A stretch of DNA of 64,000 nt, taken from assembly GCA_958496175.1 (NCBI GenBank), contig OY292277.1, positions 38,451,050-38,515,049 of the forward strand, in the 5' to 3' direction. The notes under the pieces were generated by a model. It saw nothing but the letters and a program-made list of their open reading frames with translations, was not told the origin of the DNA and made no database searches. Source of the DNA: Sisyra terminalis. Its lineage: Eukaryota > Arthropoda > Insecta > Neuroptera > Sisyridae. The translations under genes were made by a program, and so were the position numbers. Below are positions 46,123 to 64,000 of this stretch, one piece after another. How positions within the stretch are numbered: the first letter of the stretch is position 1; each line of letters starts with the position of its first letter.

Positions 46123-46969
46123 AAAAATAATATTATGTAAAGTATGGACACAACCAATTTATCGATAATCAAGAAAACTATTCCTTTATTCAAGTAAGTG
46201 AAATGTTAATAAATTCTGAAAATTAGAAATTTTAGTGCCATCGGATATGGTTTTCTTTCAATTGTCAATTGAGATTTGTAAAAATTTATGTTTGCAATCT
46301 AAATTATTTAAATTGGTTCATAGGATGACATAAAGCTATAACAGTGGGAAATCGGTTCAGGAATGGTATTTATGAAATATTATTTCTCCAATAATTCCAT
46401 GGTATCTAAGTATTTCATGTTTTTTATATTTTTATTGATTTAAAAAGGTTCTTTATTTCTTATGCTTCATTTCTAATGGTTTGGAATTTCCGAAAATTGA
46501 TAAGAAAAAGGTAAAAATCAAAATGTTTTAATCGTTATTTGGTAGGCTAAAAGGGGTTAGTAAAATTAAAAAACCAACCATTAAGGTAAGTATTTTAAAG
46601 GCTAATTGTCTTGCTCAATTCTAATTCCATTAATACAATTTTCAAAGATTGGAAAAATTCTATTGCAGTTTCTTCGAAAAGTTCAAAAACATCTTAAAAG
46701 TATAATGGAGTTAGACTTAAATAAAACACCTGGTTTTAATATACACGATTATTTCACTCTTATTAAACTTCTTACTAAAAAGTGAGACGTTTTTACAAAG
46801 TTTAAATAGTCCATGGTCAATTATTAAATGTGGATTGATTTTTAAATTTTTTCTAGTTCATTTACTAATTAACTAAAATACGTAGTATTAATTAAGATGA
46901 ATAAATTTGCAAAATAACAAGAAAACAAGGTCACTGAATTTTATTACGTTACAAATTTGTTTTTTATTT

Positions 46970-47117
46970 TCCGAAAATCAAACCCTAAGAATCATTCCAT
47001 GATTTGGGATGTGGTAACTAGGGATATTTTTACAATCGTATGTTCATTAAGCTTAAACTCCAAAGAGTTTTATGAAAAAAAATAGTTGCTTCCTTCTTCC
47101 CCTCTCGGAAATCAAAG
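46970..47117 (-). repeat. Dispersed repeat, inverted partner of 50575-50722
   Basis: The minus strand contains TGATTTCCGAGAGGGGAAGA, AAATATCCCTAG and TTTGATTTTCGG in the same order and spacing as the plus strand at 50575-50722, roughly 80% identical. Internal boundaries are unclear; family unknown. Confidence 0.6.
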
Positions 47118-47518
47118 TGCAACTATTTGTCATTTATTAAATTATCAATTTCAAAAACACGACTCAAATTTTTAAGTGCCAAGGCCATTGATAAGTATCC
47201 TTGTATATTAATAAGTATATTTTATAGGTTTATATGTATGTGGGTAACAGAACGTACACTATTAACTAATTTGTCACTTACCAAATAAGTGGGCTTAAAT
47301 AAAGTTAAGTCAATTTCTTAAGCAAATAAATTAAATCACTTCAAAGTTTAAAATAAATACGGAACAACTTTTAAAAATGAAGCTAAGAACAGAAGCTCCA
47401 ATTGCTTTTATATGAATTTTAATATTTTCCAAACCTCAAAAAATAATTTACGACTTGCAAATAACGTTTATGAAACAAACTTCATGTCCCAAAAACTATA
47501 ATAAATAATTATTTTTTT

Positions 47519-47568
47519 GGATTCTGCAGTGGGGTTTTATCAGTCTTAAATTCACACGCCCATTGACC
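47519..47568 (-). promoter_or_regulatory. Core promoter block of gene D, far upstream
   Basis: Minus strand: GGTCAATGGGCGTGTGAATT, TATA-like TGATAAAAC and CAGAATCC at 47519-47526, aligned without gaps to blocks B, C and E. It is 4.36 kb from the gene D ATG and no other gene start lies between. It is oriented toward D. Confidence 0.7.
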
Positions 47569-49129
47569 CTTATTTATTGACATTGTAATATTTTATTGCT
47601 CGAACATTCTTCTGATTTTTTCCTGTCCTTCTTTCTGTTTTTCTTGTCTCCTTTGACCATAAAATTAGAATTAATCAAAATTGTCGAAATATCAACAACA
47701 GACAAAGATGCAAAACCCATAAGGTTATTTTAAAGACACCACTAGTATGAAGAGTTGATTTAAAAATAAATATGAAGTAACTATCATAAAGACCAAATGA
47801 TCGAATTTGAAACTAATAAAGTTATTTTTGTCAATTGCATTCTTTGTAAGTCCTTGGAGCTTGAACTAGTTTTATTAAAGAATGATTATTCTAAAAAATC
47901 TTAATATCTATAAGCAATTATTTAAAAAATAAAAAAAATAAAGACATTCTTAAGTCGTATGATTTTTGGCATAAAATTAATGAATCCATTATTGGTTGTG
48001 TAAATTTTAAAATTTGGTTTTGTAGTGTTTAAAATATCTCACGTTAATGCAAAATGCTAATTTGACTTTTAAATTTCAATTGAAAATTCAAAAATAGCAG
48101 ACATATTTTTCAGCTATAACAATGTTATGATAAAATTGCATGTACGTAACAAAAAGCGCACAATTGTAATTGAAATTTATTCTTTGAAATTTTGTGAATT
48201 TAAATTTGGTCAAAAATAAAAATGCAGGGGTTAATAGAAACAATCAACACAAAAAATTGAATTTTGTGAATTTTTTTCATTTGAAATTTTGAGTTAAGTA
48301 TGCGTGACCTATAAAATGTATTTCTCGTGTATCTTATTATGTAGATCTTCGTGTTAAAAAATAATCAAAGCTCTTTCGAATGCTCTTCAGTTTCAAATTG
48401 ACTGTTGAAGAAAAAAAGTGTTTGGAATTTCTATTAACCCACATATTTCAATATGAATATTGTAAGTATAATATATTAGTAGTAAGTGTTAGTACTTAAG
48501 GTACGTACTACTCTAATCTTATGACAAAAAAGTAAATAATTTTAAACTTTCTTTTCACTCTTTCTTAATGTATTTGAAATTAATTTTTATCACTTCAGTG
48601 TAAAGTTCCTTTTTATATTGAGAACGCCACGTCTTGGAACCCACTCATCTGATTTTGAGAAGCTACGGTGTTTTTTCAGTGCTTTTAGATAAGCATTTAT
48701 AAAAATAGCAAGGATAGGAACTTAAAAGAAATTTAGGCGAATTTTTTGTATTTTAGTAACAAAATGTTTTAGGCATTAGAGTAGCAAAAATTATATAAAA
48801 ATTATAGGGAAACATTTAAAGAAAAACTCCTCAAAAATATCTTATTGCCAAAATTTTGCACCTCCTTTTTCCTCATCTATTATACCAACATTGATTTAAA
48901 AAATTCATTTCTTATAAATTTCTGTAGACAAACATCCTAAGCAAAATTTTAATTAATTCACCAAATGTATCCAGATTCATGAAAATTCGTTGTACGATTA
49001 TCAAGGGTTACATACTCTCCAGTTTTAGTCCGGAGACTCCAGAAAAATTAAGCTTTTTCCAGTCTCCAGTTTATAAAAAAATCGTCGGACTTTTATTAGG
49101 AACCATTCGAACCATCGCTTTATAACTAA

Positions 49130-49230
49130 TAAAATCCTTAGCGACTCTAAAGTTGATAAATATCCTTTAATCGAGAATACCGAAAGTTTACTCGATACGA
49201 GATTCGAACCCAACACCGACCACCCTAACC
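49130..49230 (-). repeat. tRNA-derived SINE, copy 2
   Basis: The minus strand has a B box GGGTTCGAATC near 49200-49212 and the shared body with ACTTTAGAGTCGCTAAGG. The A-box end is less clear than in copies 1 and 3. Confidence 0.6.
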
Positions 49231-49809
49231 TTTTAATATGAACATTTTTTTTTGTAAACATACCTTTTTTCTTAATAAATGCAATGATCTGGATTTAGTT
49301 ATAAGATCTCTGGACTTTCTGAAATTAAGAGTTGGTAACTCTCCTGTTAAAAAACACCGGACACTCGTTTCGATAAAACTGATTTTGAGGAAAACTGGTG
49401 TTAATTTTTTTTAATATAATTAACAACTTTGATTGGATAAATTTAATAATTATTTAATGGTCCACAAAATTTATTTGTATAGTTGCCGGTACAAGTTTAT
49501 AATTCCTTCATATTTCTTGTAGAAATTTATTTATGGTGATTTCTGAGATTCCAATGAATTCACTTTGGAAGTCCACGATAGTACCGACCATAATGTCCGA
49601 TAAAGTAAGAATAATGTAATAGTATTTACTATAAAATTGATATGTCTAGGAACTCTTCTTTGATTAAACCTAAAGGGGTCTTCCAGATAATTACATTAAA
49701 AAATGGAAAATTTTAACTATCGGAAAATTATAACTATTGTTGAATGGAAAACTTTAACTTTCGTTTTTGATTTTTTTGTTGTTTTTATTGTTCCGTCAGT
49801 TTACAACTA

Positions 49810-49932
49810 CTAAAGTCTTTAGTGACTCTAGAGTTAATAAAAATCGAGTAAAATTGAAAATTTTTCGAAACGATATTAAAATCCAACACCTACCAGTTTT
49901 GGAGTTGACACCTTGACCACTCGGGCACCAGT
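49810..49932 (-). repeat. tRNA-derived SINE, copy 3
   Basis: The minus strand starts TGGTGCCCGAGTGGTCAAGG (A box), then ACTCCAAAACTGGTAGGTGT as in copy 1, a decayed B box and the shared body with CTCTAGAGTCACTAAAGAC. Confidence 0.65.
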
Positions 49933-50269
49933 AGGCTTAAATAAATATTTTTCTCTTATACATTTTTACGATTTTCTTAATCATCAATGCAAGAGGACGA
50001 AGAAGAAAGAGAATCGTAAATTTAATTTTGTATTCCTAGATAATTTCTTTGTCACTACAATTTATGTCCATTTTCCGAATTTCATCTATTACTTACCACC
50101 TCCTAAATTTTATTCTGTTTTAAGAGGCCATCCGTGCTTAACATAGGTGAAATGCTTTTCTGTAGAGCGTGTAAAAATTCTTTTAAGCAAATTTTAAGTT
50201 AAATATTAATATTTACTATGTATCATTTTTCGATGGAATATTTGTTGGTGGCCTCAAAAAATTTTTTTA

Positions 50270-50293
50270 ATGGCCGCACTTGAGAACTACTGG
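50270..50293. repeat. hAT-like terminal sequence
   Basis: GGCCGCACTTGAGAACTACTG ends like the complement of CAGTGGTTCTCAA, a common hAT end. The partner end was not found, so this is a remnant. Confidence 0.35.
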
Positions 50294-50574
50294 TCAAGAT
50301 GATGCATATACACGGAAAAATATAGAAAAAATAACAATGTAACATCCTAATCTAAGACTAAACATTATTAGTCTACACATTATTCTATTTTAAAATTCAC
50401 TATGTATTTTCAAGTTTGAATATTTTAACTTCGTATTATAATGACCGTTTTCTGTTATAAATATGTGAACGATGTTAGATTAGAAACTTTTCTGTAAGTG
50501 CAAGTGAGTATGAGATTTGAAATTGAAATTTTTATAAATGAGTACATTTTATAAATGAGTAAATGAGTTTTATA

Positions 50575-50722
50575 AAATTGAACTTTGATTTCCGAGAGGG
50601 GAAGAAGGAAGCAACTTTTTTAACCATAAAAATCCTTGGAGCTTTTGTTAAATAAACATACAAGTGTGAAAATATCCCTAGCTACTACAAAATCATGGAT
50701 TGATTCTTACATAGTTTGATTT
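50575..50722 (+). repeat. Dispersed repeat, inverted partner of 46970-47117
   Basis: See the partner at 46970. TGATTTCCGAGAGGGGAAGA lies near 50588 and TTTGATTTTCGG near 50717. Confidence 0.6.
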
Positions 50723-52357
50723 TCGGAGAATGGAAAATGAATCGTACAACCTTTCTTAATATGTACCGTTTGCAAATAAAAGAAACAGAACTACTAATAT
50801 CTTTGCCACTACTCTCTGGCATTTTTACGATACCGCATTCTAAAAATTACAATTTATTCGTTTGGGTCCAGCACTGCAATGATGGTAACAAAAATAACGA
50901 TGTATTAATGTATTTTTTTCTATAATTTTTTTCCGTGTACACAAAGGTGATAACTTCACAGAAGGTTTTCCTACGTAAAAGGGATGAAGAGTTTTTAGGT
51001 TCAATTCTTTTATTTTTCTCAAGTAAAATGATGCTTTGAGAAAAAAGTAAGATACTTTAACTATAAACTAAGATTCCATCGATCTACCTATCTCCCACCC
51101 CTCCATGTCTGTCCTACAGGAGCGAAAGTAGCCGTTTTTTTCTATATAAAGTAGTTAAAAAATCGTAAAAAGTCAAAGATGAAGAGAGTGAATGTTTTTG
51201 CAATATAAACCTATAAATTAGGTTATCAAATTATGGTACAGTAAGGAAATAAGCAATAGAAGCACAAAATTTAGTTTTTTTGCAAACTTCAAAAAATTTA
51301 TAAAAATTGAAGGTAGGCAAAATGTAATAAATACTTAATTAATAATATGTTACTTAATTTGCTTTATTTAGTAAATTATCACAGTAGTTAAATTTTCTTT
51401 GTTCCGAAGTAAAAATATATCCAACTTTATGAGAATCAAATCAAGAGTTCGGGTATTTTTTTATTTTTGTATTTTGCTTAGTTAAAAGTCTTAAATGACC
51501 AAAACGCTGAATAAATTTAGAGTCATTCCTCTATTTTTTGCTGATTTCTCGCATTTTTATACACTAATAAAAGTTCCTGTACATATATCATTCTCAATTT
51601 ACTAATAAAACAAAGGCATTTGAACTTGCCAGAATTCACTCTTTTGATAGTATTAGGTACATCATATTTTATCGTTCATCATACAGGAATTTGCGATTCC
51701 AAAAGTAACAAAATTTAGAGATTTTTTTTTCAATTTCTTGGCATATAGAACCTTTTTCTATGTATTGGAGAACCCAGCAACCATAGTAAGTTTTTTAAAC
51801 TAGATATAATTAAGATTTCCTCTTTTATTACTAAATTTTTTTGTGTATTTTAGGAAAAAAGATGGAGGAAGTTGAATTCTCGTCCATCAATCCACGATTT
51901 AACGTGTGTCGTTTTATAGGTATAGTGCATTTAAAATTTTTTGAAGAACTTTTTGGGTATGTATTTTGCTTATCGAAACCCTGACTTTGTCGCTATAAAG
52001 TAAGAATAATAGTAAAAAGGCTTTATTTTTGTTCAATAAAATTTATTTTGTTAGTGAATGATTTAAATATATATTTATTTTAACATTTTTCTATTCAGTA
52101 AATTTATAAAAAACAAAATGTTTGAGATAATTTCATAATTTTAAACCTTAATGCATCATCAAAACTTCGACTAAAATGAGCTAAATAAGAAAGGACAAAT
52201 GGACAAGTATACAAATGAGGCAAGTTACCGCTTACCGTTCCATCCTAGCCAAAGTACTGATCATGTAGGCAAATGTAGGGAATAGAAATGTAAAATTAAT
52301 AGAAAGTAATATGTTAAAGTTACCAATACAAAAATTACGCAAAATTGGAATGAAATA

Positions 52358-52374
52358 TTTATTAATGATTTATT
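52358..52374 (-). terminator. Candidate polyadenylation signals of gene E
   Basis: Two AATAAA hexamers on the minus strand (52369-52374 and 52358-52363), about 100-115 bp after the stop. Confidence 0.5.
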
Positions 52375-52471
52375 TAAAACTTGATAATAATTTTTAAAAT
52401 CATTCATGCGCAATATATATTTAAAGTTTAAATGTAAGTTAATACGATTTTTAAATTAATTTATCCAATGT

Positions 52472-60216
<7,745 letters not shown>

Positions 60217-60644
60217 TTTGGGGTTTTGGGTAAAAGTTTTAGTCAAAGTCTAAAATTAAAACACTTTATTTACTTGTGGGAAAAATTTCTAATTCGACCT
60301 TAACACTATAATAATAGAACATAATTTTTTTCAAATATGAATGTCATGGTTTGATAACAATAGTAATATTATTAATAAAACTCTTACCAAAATTTGATGT
60401 TCAATTATATTACAGTAATGCACACAAAATAAACAGATAAAATTTCAAAAATTCATTAATTATAACTTTTGGAAAAATCAAAACGTAACGCGAAACGATA
60501 ACAGATATTACTAATCAAACTGAAAACGAAAAAAGCTCGAAAGTTCAACACTAAACGACTATATATGCCTTTCTTATACGTGGGATGGTCGAATTCTGGA
60601 GAAAAACTTTCCCACTTGTCCACTGGGCACTAAATGTCGCCCTC

Positions 60645-60694
60645 GGAGTCTGCGTTGCGGTTTTAACCCTTATATTTTCTCACGCCCGTTGACC
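60645..60694 (-). promoter_or_regulatory. Core promoter block of gene E
   Basis: Minus strand: GGTCAACGGGCGTGAGAAAA, TATA-like GGTTAAAAC and CAGACTCC at 60645-60652, aligned without gaps to blocks B, C and D. It is 428 bp before the ATG. Confidence 0.8.
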
Positions 60695-61030
60695 CCACAT
60701 GAACGACTACGTATTGTTATATAGGCTTAGGAATATATTAATATTTTAAAGTTTAAACTTACATGTTTACGCGCGATACAAAATCACTCCATTGTATTTT
60801 TTGTACAAACTTTGGTTCATTCACTTTACCTTCTACGTGGGCAATTGTTATTTCCACCAAAAACATCGATTATCTTCTTAAGTTTCATTGAAATAATTGT
60901 TAATAACAGTTTCATCAAAATTCCCTATTAAACTTATGCTGGTCAGAAAAATTCCTTAACGTCATACGAGATTTCCAAACGTTCCAGAATTTTTTACTTA
61001 ATTTTTTTTTAGGTAAGAGAAAATTTTAAA

Positions 61031-61413
61031 GGAGGAAGAAAATATTCAATTTTGCTACAATTAAAATTTACGGCTTCATTCAGGTAAATTCCTGTAGATG
61101 TATTAAAATTTGAAAAAAAAACGAATTCATTTATTTTATATTTTTAGTACTCATTCTACTTATTTAATTTATTAATAATTAGTTAAGCTTAAAATAATAT
61201 GTTTTTCATTCAAATCCTTAAAATCAGCAAAAAGTATACTGTTCCACAAAAAATTGAGCTTACACAGCTGTAATTATCTACTTCTGATATGGTTTTGGAT
61301 ATTTTAAGAAGATAAATTAATTTCCATATCTACAAGGTCATGTTTTAGTAGGAAAAAAAAAGTTTATCGTAATTAGTCAGTCTTTACTTTTAAATCTTGT
61401 AGACACTTATTCA
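61031..61413 (+). repeat. 383-bp repeat unit, full copy
   Basis: Contains block X (61031-61260) and, 101 bp later, block Y (61362-61413). Both recur at 63721-64000 but in the order Y then X, directly joined, as expected where two tandem units meet. Confidence 0.7.
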
Positions 61414-62160
61414 TTTAGTTTCTGATAGTTAAGCTATAATAATAAAATGTTGAAATTATTTTTGCTTACTTAAAATAAGAAAATAATTTCTTCTAAACTT
61501 TGATCAGATTTTTCTCGAGTGAAAAACAAAATATTAAAGAGCTTCATGAAGTTGCACCTATGGATTAAAAATAATTTTAATGGACTGATAATTGTTAATT
61601 AGATCAGTATACGTAATTGAAGAACCAAATACCTATTATGAGAGCGAAACATCAATTTCTCAACATTTTTATCTCACGATTTTAGTTTCGATTTCGGTCG
61701 TAGTTTCAGCTTGATGACAGCCGAAACTGAAAGCTCGATCGGACACTACATAAGTTGAAAAAATTTGTAAAAAAAATCCAAAAAGTTTTAATACACATTT
61801 AATTATTGCTTATTTTTTAAACTAATGATTAGTGTAAATTAACCATAAAGAAACTATTTTCTTTAAAGGTGAAGATTATTTACAGAGTAATTTAGCAAAA
61901 TTGTTGAAATTGGTTAAGCTTATTAAGAAATTGAAAGTTTTGTTTGCGAGTTTCAACTCTGGAAACTATTAACTAACTACTTTTTTTATAACATATATAT
62001 TATTTAAAGAATATCATACATTTAATTTAATGTTAACGGTATTCTATTTAAAAGAGTATAAGTTAGTCTTTAAGAAATTTGAATAAGAACTTGGAAGAAT
62101 ATAAATTTTTAAAAAACACACCTAGAATATAGGCTAGACGTAATGCTTTTTTTTGCTAAA

Positions 62161-62182
62161 ACATAAAAATAAAATATATGAA

Positions 62183-62239
<57 letters not shown>

Positions 62240-62281
62240 TATATAATAAACGTTATAAGGTTCATATATTTTATTTTTATG

Positions 62282-62313
<32 letters not shown>
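62161..62313. repeat. TA microsatellite inside an inverted repeat
   Basis: A (TA)n run at about 62186-62237 lies between arms ACATAAAAATAAAATATATG (62161) and their complement ending 62282, followed by a second (TA)n run to 62313. It can form a long hairpin; an open frame across it is an artefact of the repeat. Confidence 0.85.
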
Positions 62314-63087
62314 CATTTAAGTAAAAGCTAATAAAAAACAACTCTAATCAATATCCAGCACTTATATTTATAAATTAAATTTATTCAATAATTATAATTT
62401 TCTGTATTTACAGAATCTATTCTTCTTTTACTTAATTCGTTATCTCCGAATTTTTAATTACAATTACAATTTTGAAAACTGTTGCTCTTAAGATATCTAA
62501 TGATATTCGTGAATCCTGTTTTTTCCTCACTGATCTTTTGCCATGAATTTTCCTAACATTAGTCTCTGTATTTCATAATTTTCTTCTTTCATTATATGAC
62601 CTTTATATCGGATTTTTTTTTCTTTAGCAATATGAACAAAAACATGACCTCTTTTGTTTTGTGCATGTGCTTAAAGTTTCTCAGTATTAGGTACATTTTC
62701 TATCCATAATATGGGTAACATTCTTTGGTACAAATTATTTCATGAATCAAGCGTCCAGCTCTTACGCCCTTAAAATAAAATGTTTAAAATATTATTCATT
62801 CCTATGTACAATTCACATATTAATATAAGTTTTATGAGTGGATTAAATAAAAAATCAATATCATAAACTTTTCGATCCCTGCATTAACTAAATGAGCTTT
62901 TTTTAAAAACAAAAAAAAAATAAGGAAAAATTTTAGATTTACTAATTCCTTTAACAAAAAAAGAATAATCAAAGAAGAAATATTAAGTATTTCTTTCATA
63001 CGTGAAGTTTGATATTTTATCTTTTATTTGGAACTGAAATGTTTCCTTTACAATGATATAGAGGAAGTTCTGAAAAAGAAACCTCAA

Positions 63088-63500
63088 GTTACAAAGTGCA
63101 GTGCTTATAGAGTTAATAGTTTAATCTCCCACACTGCTATGGTTATAACCAAAACACTAAGTAGAACATTGGAAAGGAACATAAAACGCGTGCTGGATTA
63201 GAATCAATTTGGTTTCAGAAAAATTAAAGAATCCGGAGACCATCGAAGTGCTTATAGAGGGTAAGTGCTTAGAAAGAGTCACGAAATATATATATACATG
63301 CTTTATCGACTGGCAGACGGCTTTTGATCATTTGAGTAAATTAGAAAAAAGAAATGTCAGATATCCTTTAAAAAAACTGAGTTCTCTTCATCTTGAGAAT
63401 CAAATAATGAATCTCCAGGTTGTAGCAATTAACCTGGTACTGTTAGCGAAGATGAAAGCAGAATTGAAAATAATGTATTGGGGAAAATTAAAGAAATATA
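63088..63500 (+). mobile_element. Decayed non-LTR reverse transcriptase fragment
   Basis: Peptides SLISHTAMVITKTLSRTLER, then after a stop NQFGFRKIKESGD, then in another frame CFIDWQTAFDHLSKLEKRN. These are in the order and spacing of the RT domain of CR1/L2/RTE-type elements. Stops and a frameshift show it is dead. Confidence 0.7.
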
Positions 63501-63720
63501 AGAAATATTTAATATAGGAAAGTCATTAATCATGAAAATATCGTGAAGAGAAATTCTCCTTCATATCAATGGGAAGAATAAACAACTATAAAATGTAACC
63601 AAATTCAAATTCTAAAGTATCATTTCCACTGAAAGAAAATACGCTTGTGAAATAAATTAAATTAAAACGATTTGGAAACTAAACTAATAATTTTATTTAT
63701 TTTTATACTTCTCAGATTTA

Positions 63721-64000
63721 GTTTATCGTAATTAGTCAGTCTTTACTTTTAAATCCTGTAGACACTTATTCAGGAGAAAGAAAATATTCAAGCCACAATT
63801 AAAATTTACGGCTTCATTCAGGTAAATTCCTCTAGATGTATAAAAATTTGAAAAAAAAAAACGAATTCATTTATTTTATATTTTTAGTACTCATTCTACT
63901 TATTTAATTTATTAATAATTTGTTAAACTTAAAATAATATGTTTTTCATTCAAATCCTTAAAATCAGCAAAAAGTATACTGTTCCACAAAAAATTGAGCT
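63721..64000 (+). repeat. 383-bp repeat unit, junction copy
   Basis: Block Y (63721-63772) is followed at once by block X (63773-64000), each about 95% like the copy at 61031-61413. The window ends exactly where X ends. Confidence 0.75.

Larger units (their letters stand above)
43160..47518 (-). other. Probable 5' UTR intron region of gene D
   Basis: 4.4 kb between the gene D promoter block and its ATG, with an acceptor-like ggtttcag about 35 bases before the ATG. It holds two copies of a dispersed repeat, a tRNA-like element and a foldback element, and no coding sequence that I recognise. The noncoding exon's donor was not fixed. Confidence 0.5.
47569..52471. other. Spacer between the gene D promoter and the gene E 3' end
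   Basis: AT-rich, with two SINE copies near 49.1-49.9 kb, a hAT-like end near 50.28 kb and the repeat at 50575. No gene recognised. Confidence 0.6.
60695..64000. other. Upstream spacer of gene E
   Basis: AT-rich. Contains a 383-bp repeat unit and its partial second copy, a TA microsatellite inside an inverted repeat, and a reverse transcriptase relic. No FAS exon and no other gene recognised. Confidence 0.6.

Noticed and set aside
60217..60246. Start of gene E 30 bases further upstream
   Set aside because: The upstream codon is TTG, and the ATG at 60216 matches the gene D start by alignment.
62134..62316. Open reading frame of about 60 codons
   Set aside because: Made almost wholly of TA repeat (Ile-Tyr runs).

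Overview
The window is nuclear DNA of an animal, almost certainly an insect. It is AT-rich, the genes are split by short GT-AG introns, and the spacers hold Jockey-type and other non-LTR retrotransposon fragments, tRNA-derived SINEs, foldback/MITE elements and TA microsatellites. All protein-coding content that I can support is one family: multidomain type I fatty acid synthase (FAS; order KS-MAT-DH-central structural domain-ER-KR-ACP-TE). The order of insect is not decided by what I can see.

Layout. Gene A (+, 1-10410) enters the window already inside its KS exon and then runs complete to its stop. Gene B (+, 12164-15208) is a truncated, broken copy with only KS, MAT and part of DH. Gene C (-, 29643-18834), gene D (-, 43159-34696) and gene E (-, 60216-52472) are complete, with predicted products of 2358, 2356 and 2362 residues. 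The array is therefore two genes pointing right and three pointing left, with B and C meeting tail to tail. I reconstructed 13 coding exons for A, C and D and 12 for E. The junction phases agree at every shared position, and E lacks one intron that the others have. The spacers are 10411-12163, 15209-18833, 29644-34695, 43160-52471 and 60217-64000. They contain promoters, mobile-element debris and otherwise nothing that I recognise.

How the genes relate. D and E keep all the classical catalytic residues. A and C are complete in frame but have a changed malonyl/acetyltransferase: the Arg that normally binds the malonyl carboxylate is Trp in both, and GHSxG has become GYSxG. C has also lost the MAT His and the Gly of the DH HxxxGxxxxP motif. 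B has lost a KS catalytic His and is broken in DH. Upstream of B, C, D and E lies an ungapped 50-bp block with GGTCAA, GCGTG, a TATA-like stretch and CAGA(A/C)TCC at fixed spacing, which I read as the ancestral core promoter of the array. For D it lies about 4.4 kb upstream of the ATG, implying a long 5' UTR intron.

History. About 450 bp of the KR exon is roughly 98% identical between A and C, while their flanks differ much more; the MAT exons of D and E show a similar patch. Both look like gene conversion. Gene A carries a decayed second copy of its first KR exon in an upstream intron. The most interesting hypothesis is that the array holds canonical FAS genes (D, E) beside divergent paralogues (A, C) with altered substrate loading, under a shared promoter architecture.
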